This document shows, piece after piece, positions 7,169 to 16,608 of a stretch of DNA of 64,000 bases. Under the pieces are notes generated by a model. That model ran no database searches, had not been told where the DNA came from, and saw only the letters and a program-made list of their open reading frames with translations. The position numbers were made by a program, and so were the translations under genes. Numbering within the stretch: position 1 is the first letter of the stretch; each line of letters opens with the position of its first letter. Origin of the DNA: Bacillota bacterium (lineage in GTDB: Bacteria; Bacillota; Clostridia; DSM-8532); the NCBI GenBank assembly GCA_023411795.1, contig JAEYOK010000010.1, positions 1-64,000 on the forward strand, read 5' to 3'.

Positions 7169-8728
7169 CTATCTCCCGAAGAATACGCGATAGCCTCGGT
7201 AAGCTGCGTAAATATCTGCTTTACTTGCTACTTCGTAAGGTGCATGCATAGACAGAATCGGAACACCTACATCAATAACGTCAACACCCAGATTAGCAAT
7301 CATCATTGCTATAGTTCCTCCGCCTCCTTTATCTACTGCTCCTAACTCGGTTATATGCCAGGGAATATTGTTCTCGTTAAACAGCCTTCTGATTTCGCCA
7401 AGGTATTCAGCACTTGCATCACTTGCTCCTGATTTCCCTCTGGAGCCGCTGTATTTCATTATAGCAATACCTTTACCTAAATATCCTGCGTTCATCTTGT
7501 CATGTGTGCCTTCATAATTAGGATCAAAAGCAGCATTAACATCGGCTGAAAGCATCTTTGATCTATCTAACGACAAACGTACAAGCAGATCGGAATATTG
7601 TCCTTTGGTTGTAAGAGCACATAGCTCGGCAATAAAATTCTCCAAAGCTCTGGATTCGGCCCCGGTATTACCAACACTGCCAATTTCCTCTTTATCGGTT
7701 AGATAGCAAATGGCTGTATATTCAGGATTCTTTGTTTCTAAGAGAGCTACAAGAGATGGGTATGCACAAATCCTGTCATCATGGGCATAAGCTCCAACCA
7801 TACTTCTGTCAATACCAATATCACGGGCTTTAAAAGCCGGAACAACTTGAAGTTCGGATGAAACAAGGTCTTCTTCTACAATTCCGTACTTTTCATTTAG
7901 AAGCTTAAGTATGTTTTTCTTGAATCGTTCCTTTTCCTCTTTATCTTCTAAAGGTTCTGATCCCAGCAAAACATTCATGTTTTCGCCCTGGAAGGCTTCA
8001 TTGAGCTTCTTTTCATACTGATCCTTGGCCAAATGAGGTAAAAGATCTGTTATTGTAAATACAGGGTCTTTTTCATCCTCACCAATATTAACCTCAACTG
8101 TTGTACCGTCGGCTTTAACGATTACACCATGTAATGCAAGGGGTATTGCTACCCATTGATACTTTTTGATACCACCATAGTAATGAGTTTTAAAGAAAAC
8201 CATATCGGTGGATTCATATAAGGGGTTTTGCTTAATATCAATTCTCGGTGAATCAACATGAGCTCCAACTATTCTGGTGCCATCTTCTACGGGTTTTTTC
8301 CCTATTACAGCAAGAAGAATCAGCTTACCTTTAACAACCCGGTAAACTTTGTCTCCTGGTTTAAGTGTTTTGTTACCTATCTCATCAATATTAATGAAAT
8401 TATTTTGCTTTGCTAAAGCAACGCTTTCTTTTATAAATTCACGTTCTGTTTTTGCTTTGTTCATAAATGCCTTATAGTTTTCACTAAAGGACATAATATC
8501 ACGTTTCGTGAATTTTTCATTATCCCACGCGTTTATTGGTTTGTATGCAAGGTCTTGCGGTACTTTTTTATTTGACTCATTGGATACCGAAGCTGCAACA
8601 ACACCAGCCTGTGATTTTTTTGGTCGACCACGTCCTCTTTTTACTGACGTAGTGGTCTGTGGGGCATTTTCTATAGTATTTTTTTTGGGTCTTCCTCTTC
8701 TTCTTTTTGCGTCGGATTGTTCTGCCAT
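7169..8728 (-). CDS. M18 family aminopeptidase with AT-hook N-terminus
   Basis: A 519-residue zinc aminopeptidase of family M18, which forms large cytosolic dodecamers trimming N-terminal residues of peptides. Metal-site motifs are AHVDSPRID (His157, Asp159), DKEEIGSVGNTGAES and the C-terminal SMHAPYEVASK. The surprise is residues 1-40: two AT-hook cores, RGRPKK at 11-16 and GRGRPKK at 32-38, in a basic low-complexity arm absent from typical M18 enzymes. AT-hooks bind the minor groove of AT-rich DNA. The start at 8728 follows AAAGGAG, so the extension is translated. The gene is monocistronic, convergent with xer. Confidence 0.88.
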   Translation of the reverse strand: MAEQSDAKRRRGRPKKNTIENAPQTTTSVKRGRGRPKKSQAGVVAASVSNESNKKVPQDLAYKPINAWDNEKFTKRDIMSFSENYKAFMNKAKTEREFIKESVALAKQNNFINIDEIGNKTLKPGDKVYRVVKGKLILLAVIGKKPVEDGTRIVGAHVDSPRIDIKQNPLYESTDMVFFKTHYYGGIKKYQWVAIPLALHGVIVKADGTTVEVNIGEDEKDPVFTITDLLPHLAKDQYEKKLNEAFQGENMNVLLGSEPLEDKEEKERFKKNILKLLNEKYGIVEEDLVSSELQVVPAFKARDIGIDRSMVGAYAHDDRICAYPSLVALLETKNPEYTAICYLTDKEEIGSVGNTGAESRALENFIAELCALTTKGQYSDLLVRLSLDRSKMLSADVNAAFDPNYEGTHDKMNAGYLGKGIAIMKYSGSRGKSGASDASAEYLGEIRRLFNENNIPWHITELGAVDKGGGGTIAMMIANLGVDVIDVGVPILSMHAPYEVASKADIYAAYRGYRVFFGR

Positions 8729-8909
8729 ATAAAAACTCCTTTCGGGTTTCTTTTCTATAAGTATTTTATCATAATTCCGGCTAATACATAATCAGCCTTT
8801 AATAATATGATAAAAATATTATACCACTTTTTTTATTATCGAATCCTTATTAAATAATAAAATAATAAAATAATTAAGTAATAAAAAATATATAGAAATA
8901 TCCTGAGGA
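8729..8909. other. AT-rich intergenic tract
   Basis: This gap lies between the M18 gene start and the spoIVA terminator. From about 8810 to 8900 it is almost pure A/T with repeated AATAATAAA-type units. It must hold the promoter of the M18 gene on the minus strand, but no convincing box pair stands out in such biased sequence. No small gene is visible. Confidence 0.6.
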
Positions 8910-8910
8910 T

Positions 8911-8940
8911 AAAAAAAGAAAAAGCCCTTAATGGGCTTTT
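8911..8940 (-). terminator. Intrinsic terminator of spoIVA
   Basis: On the minus strand AAAGCCC, a five-base loop and GGGCTTT are followed by a T-rich run (complement of 8910-8920). It lies 18 bases past the spoIVA stop codon. Confidence 0.88.
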
Positions 8941-8957
8941 ATATATGGTTCGGTTAT

Positions 8958-10439
8958 TTATAAGATTATGCAAATCAATCCGCCACTACCCTCATTAATA
9001 ATCTTTTGCAAGGTTTCTTGAAGCTTGAGTTGGGCATCCTCTGGCATCTTGTATAGTTTGTTCTGAAGGCCTTCCGTAATTAACTCATGAAGGGATTTCC
9101 CAAAGATATTAGACTCCCAGAGTTTTTCGGGTTTTCCTTCAAATTCTTTTAGGAGATAATTTACAAGCTCCTCTGACTGCTTTTCAGAACCTACCAGAGG
9201 TGCGATTTCTGTTTCGATGTCAGCTCTGATCATATGTATAGAAGGTGCACTGGCTCTGAGTTTAATGCCAAATCGGTTACCTTGACGTACTATTTCCGGT
9301 GGTTCAAGAGTAAGCTCTTCCAGTTTTGGTGTTACAACTCCATAGCCTTTTGTTCTCACTTCTGCCAGTGCTGTTTCTACCTTTAGGTATTCAGCCCTTA
9401 TTCCTGAAAGTTCTTTAAGAACAGTAAATAGTCTTTGTTCTCCATCGATTTCAAGCCCTGTATCCTCTTTTACTATACGATAGAACAAACCATCAGCAGG
9501 TTTAATTTCCATCGTGAGCTCGCCGGTACCCATGCTGATATTATTTATATTTGCTTTATTGAAGAACTCATAATTATTAAGTTTTTCTGTAGCATCATAG
9601 GCCAACTTAATTGTAGCTTTGTCCATAAATGAATCCTTTATGGCACTGAACATCTCTTTTCTAAGCCAGTGGTCGTTATCAAGTGATAGAATCCATTCAG
9701 GTAGATTAAAGCAGATTTCACTAACAGGGAAATCCATTAGTATTCCGTTCATAATTCTATTTATGGATTGATTATTCAGATTAAGACAATCTACCGGAAT
9801 AACTGTTTTTGTGTATCTTTCACTTAAATCCTTCGCAAGTTGTTTTGTCTCCGGTGAATCAGGTACTGCACTGTTAAGAAGAATTACGAAGGGTTTCCCG
9901 GATAATTTCATTTCCTTTAAAACATTCTCCTCGGCTTCTTGATATTCTCCTCTTGAGAACTGAGTAAAGGACCCATCTGCAGTAATCATTACCCCGATAG
10001 TTGAATGATCGTTAATAACCTTTCGCGTTCCTATAGCTGCAGCCTCTTCAAAAGGTATCTCATATTCTGACCACGGTGTTTTAACCATCCGGGGCATTTC
10101 ATTCTCCATATGGCCAACAGCGCTTTTTACCATATAACCAACACAGTCAACCAATCTAACCTTTAAACTGATATTGTCTTCCATTGTTATGGTGACCGCA
10201 TCGTTGGGGATAAATTTAGGCTCTGTTGTCATAATCATTCGTCCTGATGCACTCTGAGGTGTTTCATCAACAGCCCTTTGTCTATCGTATGGATCCTTGA
10301 TATTGGGAACTACAAGAGCTTCCATAAACTTTTTGATAAATGTTGACTTACCGGTTCTAACGGGTCCAACAACTCCCAAGTATATATCGCCCTTCGTCCT
10401 CTGCGCAATATCATTATAAACGCTGTACAAACTCTCCAC
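8958..10439 (-). CDS. spoIVA: Stage IV sporulation protein A
   Basis: The 493-residue SpoIVA is the ATPase that polymerises on the forespore surface as the base of the spore coat. The N-terminal P-loop domain carries GPVRTGKST at residues 25-33 and a DCVGY Walker-B-like motif. The protein ends in GGLICIIL, the conserved tail needed for forespore localisation through SpoVM. The start is the GTG at 10439, behind AAGGGGG with seven-base spacing, giving the usual family length; upstream in-frame codons do not resemble the family. A sigma-E-like promoter may lie around 10500-10530 (GAATATA, TATACTTA), but the match is loose. Confidence 0.95.
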   Translation of the reverse strand: MESLYSVYNDIAQRTKGDIYLGVVGPVRTGKSTFIKKFMEALVVPNIKDPYDRQRAVDETPQSASGRMIMTTEPKFIPNDAVTITMEDNISLKVRLVDCVGYMVKSAVGHMENEMPRMVKTPWSEYEIPFEEAAAIGTRKVINDHSTIGVMITADGSFTQFSRGEYQEAEENVLKEMKLSGKPFVILLNSAVPDSPETKQLAKDLSERYTKTVIPVDCLNLNNQSINRIMNGILMDFPVSEICFNLPEWILSLDNDHWLRKEMFSAIKDSFMDKATIKLAYDATEKLNNYEFFNKANINNISMGTGELTMEIKPADGLFYRIVKEDTGLEIDGEQRLFTVLKELSGIRAEYLKVETALAEVRTKGYGVVTPKLEELTLEPPEIVRQGNRFGIKLRASAPSIHMIRADIETEIAPLVGSEKQSEELVNYLLKEFEGKPEKLWESNIFGKSLHELITEGLQNKLYKMPEDAQLKLQETLQKIINEGSGGLICIIL

Positions 10440-10701
10440 AGCCAATCCCCCTTCAGTATGTTGGTACATGCAAGATGCATGACCCATTCGGTCAATATAA
10501 GTATATTGGACGTTGAGGCGATATATTCAAAAACTTAACAAATTCTATCGAATAGAAAAAATATTTTTTGCTTATCTGTATAAATAACCCACCAAATCAC
10601 AATAAAATCTATTTTGAATTCTAATCTTTAATACTCATAAAAATTCTTACTTTGAGAAGAATAACTTTATACTATTTATTATGGAGGTGTAAATAAAGTA
10701 T

Positions 10702-10962
10702 ATGCAGAATCAAATGCAACAAAATCAAGGACAGCAAATGGAACAAGGTCAGGCCATGCTTTCAAGTAAGAATTTAACTATTTTGGAGGACATGCTAAAC
10801 TACGAATCCCTAAACTATAAAAAACTTGATCTGTATTCTCAAAGCTGTAATGATCCTCAACTAAAAGATGTCTGTAATAAAGCAGCCCAATTACACAAAC
10901 AACATTTTAATATGCTTTTTAACTATCTGAATTCCCACAATAAACCGGCACAGCAACAATAA
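10702..10962 (+). CDS. Small CotF-like spore coat protein
   Basis: An 86-residue hydrophilic protein with a Gln/Met-rich N-terminus (residues 1-18), a helical ferritin-like hairpin (about 22-78) and a Gln-rich tail. It resembles the small partner encoded beside CotF-type coat proteins in Clostridia. The next gene, a clearer CotF-domain protein, starts 12 bases after its stop, so the two are an operon that probably makes paired coat subunits. GGAGGTG lies 12 bases before the ATG, a rather long spacing. The neighbouring divergent spoIVA supports a role in the spore. Confidence 0.7.
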   Translation: MQNQMQQNQGQQMEQGQAMLSSKNLTILEDMLNYESLNYKKLDLYSQSCNDPQLKDVCNKAAQLHKQHFNMLFNYLNSHNKPAQQQ

Positions 10963-10974
10963 GGAGGGAAAATA

Positions 10975-11256
10975 ATGCAGCAGCATACACCGATATTAAC
11001 TGAACAGGAAATCATGAATGATGCTTTAAGTAGTGAAAAACAGATGATCAGTGCTTATGGAACATTCCTCGCTGAATCAACCTGCGAAAATCTACGCACA
11101 GAGTTGGCTAAAATAATAAATGATAAGCAGCAAATCCAATATCAAATTTTCGATACTATGAAAACTAAGGGTTGGTATAATGTAAAAAATGCAAATTTGA
11201 ATGATGTTCAAACAGCTACTCAAAAATACCAAACCATGCAACAAAATTTACAATAG
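10975..11256 (+). CDS. CotF-domain spore coat protein
   Basis: A 93-residue protein with a Coat F domain: LTEQEIMNDALSSEKQM and a second helix ending in TMKTKGWY, a strong family signature. Proteins of this group are small helical bundles found in the spore coat. The start follows AAGGAGGG. It forms a two-gene unit with 10702-10962 and is followed by a terminator hairpin. Expression late in the mother cell is expected from the family; the promoter was not identified with confidence. Confidence 0.85.
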   Translation: MQQHTPILTEQEIMNDALSSEKQMISAYGTFLAESTCENLRTELAKIINDKQQIQYQIFDTMKTKGWYNVKNANLNDVQTATQKYQTMQQNLQ

Positions 11257-11287
11257 CCATCAGATTAATTATTTACTTGAAGAATTA

Positions 11288-11315
11288 AAGCCGGCAGAAT
11301 ACTTTCTGTCGGCTT
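11288..11315 (+). terminator. Terminator hairpin after coat genes
   Basis: AAGCCGGCAGAA (11288-11299) pairs with TTCTGTCGGCTT (11304-11315) with one wobble and a four-base loop. The following T-run is interrupted. Confidence 0.7.
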
Positions 11316-11374
11316 GTAAGCTTTTCATGGGGTTATATAATTATTTATTATATTAAGCTATAAAATGAATTCTA

Positions 11375-12109
11375 TTACTTATGATTTTCAAACTGAAGCC
11401 TTGTTTTATCAGCTCTATACTTAGTTACAATATATTCAACAGGTTGACCGCTCTTTGAATAAAGTATATTGTTTATTCTAATAAGAGGCTGACCGGGTTG
11501 AAGTCTTAAATAAACAGCTTCCTTTTGGTCTGTGCTTATAATATCAAGAATACTTTTGGTGCTGTTTGGAATAAGTGGATATTTGCCTCTTAGCACATCC
11601 TTATTGGTTTGGATATCTTCGATTACTTCAGGAAAAAGTGATAGAGGAATATATGAAATACTCAATGATACCATATCATTGCCTAGTATATTTGTATATG
11701 ATATAGCTGCAAAATCGGTTTTCCCGTCATTCCTAAGATTAAAAATATCTGCTAATTCAGGAATATCCTGACCATTTATTATTTCTGTAGAAATAATATT
11801 CTTTTCAGAAGGATTTTTGCTGTCCAATACTGAGTCTGTAAACCCGGTGTAGTCTTTTATACTTATGTAGGTTTTTTGAGCTGATACAAATGTACCCTTA
11901 CCCTTCATTTTATAGAGTTGACCGCTTGAAGTAAGCTCATTAATAGCTTGTCTTACGGTAGGCCTAGAAATATCGTATTGTTCACAAAAATCCTGTTCAG
12001 ACGGAATTTTTTTGTCAGCTTCAAAATCTCCATCCTCTATTTTCTCTAATATTAAATTTTTAAGCTGGCAATATAGTGGAACATTACTATATTTATTAAT
12101 CACTACCAT
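11375..12109 (-). CDS. GntR family regulator, UTRA ligand domain
   Basis: A 244-residue repressor of the HutC/UTRA branch of GntR. The winged helix-turn-helix spans about residues 1-75 (PSEQDFCEQYDISRPTVRQA, then MKGKGTFV). The rest is a UTRA effector domain with the typical RLQPGQPLIRINN and PVEYIVTKYRAD strands near the C-terminus. UTRA domains bind small metabolites, often sugars or amino acids. The start at 12109 has GGAGG eight bases upstream. It follows purB by 98 bases on the same strand; its target and ligand are not evident from neighbours. Confidence 0.9.
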   Translation of the reverse strand: MVVINKYSNVPLYCQLKNLILEKIEDGDFEADKKIPSEQDFCEQYDISRPTVRQAINELTSSGQLYKMKGKGTFVSAQKTYISIKDYTGFTDSVLDSKNPSEKNIISTEIINGQDIPELADIFNLRNDGKTDFAAISYTNILGNDMVSLSISYIPLSLFPEVIEDIQTNKDVLRGKYPLIPNSTKSILDIISTDQKEAVYLRLQPGQPLIRINNILYSKSGQPVEYIVTKYRADKTRLQFENHK

Positions 12110-12207
12110 TACTTTAACCTCCGTAGATTTTACAATAAATATCAATAAGATGACATGACAATATTACATTAATGTTGGCCCATTTTCAATAGGTCTTGGG
12201 TTCTAAT

Positions 12208-13635
12208 TTAAGCCTTCAGTTCAACATTTGTTTCTTCAGTATTATTTTTCTTAAGTAATGGTAAAACATGCTCTGACAAGAATTCTTCTACTTGTTCGCA
12301 ACTACGTCCAATGTAGTTTTCGGGTGCAAGAACTTTATTCAACTCATCAAGACTAATATCAAAACTAGAATCATTGACAATCCGTTCAATCAAATCGTTG
12401 GCTTTACCTTCTTCTTTTACCATGCGAGCAGCTTCCAATGAATGTACACGAATTCGCTCATGCAAATCCTGTCTGTCACCACCTCGTTTAACCGCCTCCA
12501 TAAGGATATTCTCGGTTGCCATGAAGGGAAGTTCATCAAGGATTCTCTTTCTAATTATTTTTGGATATACAACAATTCCCTCAGACACATTATTGTATAT
12601 ATTAAGAATAGCATCAACAGCTAGAAATGCTTCTGAAACACTTATCCTTTTATTAGCAGAATCATCCAATGTTCTTTCAAACCACTGAGTTGAAGCAGTT
12701 AAAGCAGGATTTAGTGCGTCCACCATAACATAACGCGATAAGGATGTAATTCTTTCACATCTCATTGGATTTCTCTTGTATGCCATTGCAGAGGAACCTA
12801 TTTGCTTCTTCTCAAAAGGCTCTTCCATTTCCTTAAGATTTGCTGAAAGGCGCATATCATAACTGAATTTACTTGCACTCTGTGCTATAGAGCTCAACAC
12901 ATTTAGAATCCGAGAATCCTGCTTTCTAGAATAGGTTTGTCCTGAAACAGGCATAACTTCATTAAACCCTATCTTTTCAGCAATTAATTTATCAAGCTTC
13001 TTCACTTTATCATGATCTCCATTAAAAAGTGCTAGAAAACTTGCCTGGGTTCCGGTAGTTCCCTTACTTCCAAGGGGTCTCAAAGAGGAAAGAACAAAAT
13101 CCAGCTCTTCAACATCCAGCAAGAGATCCATTATCCATAAACATGCTCTTTTGCCTACAGTAACAAGCTGAGCAGGTTGATAATGGGTAAAACCAAGTGC
13201 AGGCATATCCTTATATTTCTCTGCGAAACGAGAAAGCTTTGATATAACTGAAAGAACTTTTTTCTTAATTAATTTAAGAGCTTCATAATATATGATTACA
13301 TCGGTATTATCTCCAACATAACAGGAAGTTGCTCCTAAATGTATGATACCTTTAGCTTTTTCACATTGAGCTCCATAAGCATGCACATGTGACATAACAT
13401 CATGGCGTGTTTCTTTTTCTATTTTTTCAGCAAGCTCATAATTTATATCATCCTTATGGAGTTTTAGTTCTTCTATTTGTTCATCAGTAATATCAATACC
13501 AAGTTCCTTTTCTGCTTCGGCAAGTGCTATCCAAAGCCTTCTCCAAGTCTTAAACTTAACATCAGGTGAAAAAAGCTCCAATATTTCAGAACTGGCATAA
13601 CGTGTATTTAAAGGACTTTCATAAATATTTCGCAA
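12208..13635 (-). CDS. purB: Adenylosuccinate lyase
   Basis: A 475-residue lyase of the fumarase/aspartase superfamily. It acts twice in purine synthesis, releasing fumarate from SAICAR and from adenylosuccinate. The signature loop SSAMAYKRNPMRCE is intact, as are THYQPAQ and the catalytic HAYGAQC/HLGATSCYVGDN segments. The start is TTG at 13635, ten bases after GGAGG; no other start fits the conserved N-terminus IYESPLNTRYAS. No purine riboswitch was seen upstream. It is not clustered with other pur genes here; a GntR gene follows. Confidence 0.95.
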   Translation of the reverse strand: MRNIYESPLNTRYASSEILELFSPDVKFKTWRRLWIALAEAEKELGIDITDEQIEELKLHKDDINYELAEKIEKETRHDVMSHVHAYGAQCEKAKGIIHLGATSCYVGDNTDVIIYYEALKLIKKKVLSVISKLSRFAEKYKDMPALGFTHYQPAQLVTVGKRACLWIMDLLLDVEELDFVLSSLRPLGSKGTTGTQASFLALFNGDHDKVKKLDKLIAEKIGFNEVMPVSGQTYSRKQDSRILNVLSSIAQSASKFSYDMRLSANLKEMEEPFEKKQIGSSAMAYKRNPMRCERITSLSRYVMVDALNPALTASTQWFERTLDDSANKRISVSEAFLAVDAILNIYNNVSEGIVVYPKIIRKRILDELPFMATENILMEAVKRGGDRQDLHERIRVHSLEAARMVKEEGKANDLIERIVNDSSFDISLDELNKVLAPENYIGRSCEQVEEFLSEHVLPLLKKNNTEETNVELKA

Positions 13636-13816
13636 CGTAAGGTAACCTCCGGTAACGATGTTATGTCGATGCTACATGTTTACAACATGGCAATATAATG
13701 TAATTCTAATGGTGCAAGGAATATTATATAACTAAATTAGGTAAAAATCCAGACAAAAAGTGAATTATTCCAGTCTAAATTTAACAACATTTCATATGAA
13801 ATTTATTAGCATATAT

Positions 13817-13880
13817 AAAAAGTGCTAAGACCATTTATCTAGCCGCATTCAGCATTCGGATAAATGAATTTTAGCACCTT
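13817..13880 (-). terminator. Terminator downstream of aminotransferase gene
   Basis: On the minus strand AGGTGCTAA pairs with TTAGCACTT, extended by CATTTATC/GATAAATG inside, and is followed by TTTTTATAT. It sits 23 bases past the aminotransferase stop codon. Confidence 0.8.
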
Positions 13881-13902
13881 TATTGATCATAGGCTATATT
13901 TT

Positions 13903-15174
13903 TTATTGTAATAACAACTCTAATACTGATAATTCAACACAGACACACAAAACTTCAATAGCTGTCCTTAATTCAGATATAGGTGGATATGTGGGTGCTA
14001 TGCGTATATTGCTATCTTTAGGATCCTTGCCGTATGGATATGTAGCACCTGCAGGAGTAAAGATAACCCCGGCCTCTTTCGCGAGCTGTACTGTTTTCTT
14101 TGCACAACCTTCGTATACATCCAGGCTAATGAAATAGCCTCCGTTTGGCTTATTCCATTCAGCAATTCCTTTACCGGATAGGTTTTTTTTAAGAATTTCA
14201 TTAACAGCATCAAACTTTGGTCTAAGCATTTCGGCATGTTTTTTCATATGCTCTGAGATATTCTGGGCATTCTTTAAAAATCGTGTATGAAGCAGCATAT
14301 TAACCTTATCATAGCCAATAGTTTGTATTGATATCAGCTTTTTGATATGTGCTATATTCTCCTTGCTTGATGCCATAAATGCTATTCCTGCTCCAGGGAA
14401 GGTAACCTTCGAGGTTGAACAAAACATGTATACCCTGTCAGGATTTCCGGCTTCACGACAAAGGGCTATTATATCTGCTAATTGATCCGGAGTATCATAA
14501 AGATGATGTAATGCATATGCGTTATCCCATAATATTCTGAAGTCAGATGCTTTTGTTTTCATGGTTGCCAATCTCTTAACAACATCTTCTGAGTATGTTA
14601 TACCCGTAGGATTGCTGTACATGGGAATGGACCACATACCCTTAATGGACTCATCCTCAGAAACAAGAGCTTCAATCATATCAATATCAGGTCCATTTTC
14701 ATTTATTGGAACAATAATCATTTCAATGCCAAATAGTTCAGTTATGGCAAAATGTCTGTCATATCCGGGACAGGGACATAAAAATTTAATCTTATCCAAC
14801 TTACTCCACGGTTTCTCAAAACCATTCAACCCATGATTAAAAGCTTTAGCTATCAAATCATACATTAAATTCAGACTGGAATTACCGCCTATAAACAGCT
14901 GGTCCAATGAGAGATTGAATAATTCGCCAAAAAGAGCTTTTGCTTCCTTTATTCCGTCTAACAGCCCATAGTTACGGCAGTCAGTACCATCTTCAGTAAA
15001 GAGGTCCTGAGAATAATTAAATAAGCCGTTGGAAAGATCAAGCTGTTCGGTACACGGCTTTCCTCTTGACATGTCTAATTTTAAGCCCTGTTTTTTATAA
15101 TTCTCATACTTTTCTAAAAGCTCATTCCTTCTTTCAATCAGTTCATCCTTGCTGTAACCTTCATAAGTCTGCAT
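13903..15174 (-). CDS. Class I aminotransferase (aspartate-type, subgroup Ic)
   Basis: A 423-residue PLP-dependent aminotransferase resembling the larger aspartate-aminotransferase-like subgroup (PF12897 type). The PLP lysine is in CSTSKVTFPGAG. Other hallmarks are SRGKPCTEQLDLSNG near the N-terminus, YSNPTGITYS, the aspartate of WDNAYALHHL, and NIRIAPTYPP carrying the substrate-carboxylate arginine. Aspartate or another amino acid is the likely donor; the sequence alone does not settle it. The start at 15174 follows GGAGG. It is monocistronic with its own terminator. Confidence 0.85.
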   Translation of the reverse strand: MQTYEGYSKDELIERRNELLEKYENYKKQGLKLDMSRGKPCTEQLDLSNGLFNYSQDLFTEDGTDCRNYGLLDGIKEAKALFGELFNLSLDQLFIGGNSSLNLMYDLIAKAFNHGLNGFEKPWSKLDKIKFLCPCPGYDRHFAITELFGIEMIIVPINENGPDIDMIEALVSEDESIKGMWSIPMYSNPTGITYSEDVVKRLATMKTKASDFRILWDNAYALHHLYDTPDQLADIIALCREAGNPDRVYMFCSTSKVTFPGAGIAFMASSKENIAHIKKLISIQTIGYDKVNMLLHTRFLKNAQNISEHMKKHAEMLRPKFDAVNEILKKNLSGKGIAEWNKPNGGYFISLDVYEGCAKKTVQLAKEAGVIFTPAGATYPYGKDPKDSNIRIAPTYPPISELRTAIEVLCVCVELSVLELLLQ

Positions 15175-15285
15175 TAGAAACCTCCGACCCGTCATTTAAT
15201 AAATTTAAAATAAATCTTTAAACTATTGTATGATAGGTTAGGTGATTTTGCAAGTTTTAAATTACCAAATTGCAAAAATTTAATT

Positions 15286-16551
15286 TTATCTGGTCGTATA
15301 AATCCACTTCTTTATCACCATTTTCATATAATCTGAAAGCATCATCTTGTGAGCGCTATCAAGCGCTATCAGCGAAGTCTCCGCAATAATTTTATCCCCT
15401 TGAAATATTGAGACTGTTCCCATTATACTCCCTTGTCGAATAGGAGCCATTACCTTCTCAGGCAGAGACACTCTTGTATATAGAGTATCCATTTCTTTTT
15501 GCTTCAAAACCGCTATTAGCTCTTCCGAAACTACCACTAGAACCTCTTGAAGCGTCCGTGATCGTTCTACTTTTACAGAACCCAGTATTCGTCCTTTTTC
15601 CAAAAGGAACACTTTTTCATATTCCATAAATGAATAATCCAGTATCTTTTGACTACTCGATGTTCTTAGATTTTTCGTGTCACAGAACAAAACAACGGAA
15701 ATGAATCTTTTGTTATCTCTGGTTGCACTTGTAACCAGGCATCGTCCTGCAAGTCCGGTATAGCCGGTTTTTACCCCATCCGCTCCGGCATAGTATGTTA
15801 ACATTTCATTAGTGTTCTTTAGAGTTCTTCCATTAAAATAGAACTCGCTTTTTTTTACTATATCATTGAAAGTAGGGTCTTTAAGGGCGTATCTGGTTAT
15901 CTTGGCTAGATCGTATGCCGTGGTGTAATGATTTTCGGCATCAAGACCGTGAGGATTTGAAAAGCTGGTTGAATATGCGCCGATTTCAATGGCTTTCTCA
16001 TTCATAAGCTCAGAGAAGGTTTCGACATTTCCCCCAACATGCTCCGCAATTGCTACAGCAGCATCATTACCCGAACAGATTAATAGTCCATGGAGGAGCT
16101 CAGACATTTTAACAATGGTATTCTTTTGTAGTCCCATAACTGAGCCGCCCATATTTGCCGCTTTTTCGCTTATAAGCACATCATCGTCTAAATCTGTGTT
16201 CTCAATGGCGATAATGGCTGTCATGATCTTGGTTGTACTAGCCATAGGCCTTTTTCTATATGCATTTTTTTCATATAAAATAGTACCCGTTTCGAAATCC
16301 ATGACAAGAGCTGAACGGGCATTAATAATCGGTTCGTTAACCACCTGAACTAATTCTTCTTCGGGTAGGTAATCCTTATCTTTTAATGAACCGTTATCAG
16401 TATTATTGGGTTTAGGTGTATAAGAGCTTTCGTAAACAATGTTCATAGAAGGATGAAAATTTGAATCCGTATCATCTCTCGTCAGCATTGTACTTATAGT
16501 ATAAATTGATAACATTATTAGTAATAGATACAGGATATCTTTTATCTTCAA
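15286..16551 (-). CDS. D-alanyl-D-alanine carboxypeptidase (DacF-like)
   Basis: A 421-residue penicillin-binding protein of family S11, which removes the terminal D-Ala of peptidoglycan stem peptides outside the membrane. An N-terminal hydrophobic segment (residues 5-22) anchors or exports it. The three active-site motifs are S105-T-T-K108, SGN at 160-162 and KTG at 261-263. A PBP5-type C-terminal beta domain and an amphipathic tail end follow. Clostridial homologues include sporulation-linked DacF. The start is TTG at 16551 with a modest GGTGA site. It follows aroK by 57 bases and may be read from the aromatic operon. Confidence 0.9.
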   Translation of the reverse strand: MKIKDILYLLLIMLSIYTISTMLTRDDTDSNFHPSMNIVYESSYTPKPNNTDNGSLKDKDYLPEEELVQVVNEPIINARSALVMDFETGTILYEKNAYRKRPMASTTKIMTAIIAIENTDLDDDVLISEKAANMGGSVMGLQKNTIVKMSELLHGLLICSGNDAAVAIAEHVGGNVETFSELMNEKAIEIGAYSTSFSNPHGLDAENHYTTAYDLAKITRYALKDPTFNDIVKKSEFYFNGRTLKNTNEMLTYYAGADGVKTGYTGLAGRCLVTSATRDNKRFISVVLFCDTKNLRTSSSQKILDYSFMEYEKVFLLEKGRILGSVKVERSRTLQEVLVVVSEELIAVLKQKEMDTLYTRVSLPEKVMAPIRQGSIMGTVSIFQGDKIIAETSLIALDSAHKMMLSDYMKMVIKKWIYTTR

Positions 16552-16608
16552 AATCCAATCACCAAGAAATTAATACCCTGTGACAAATATATTGCTTTAT
16601 TTTCCTGA

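Noticed and set aside
13636..13902. Purine riboswitch before purB
   Set aside because: No aptamer-like three-way junction or conserved loops were seen; the region holds only AT-rich sequence and a terminator belonging to the next gene.
15247..15275. Terminator after the D,D-carboxypeptidase gene
   Set aside because: A TTTTGCAA/TTGCAAAA pairing exists, but it is A/T-rich and lacks a following T-run on the minus strand, so it was not called.
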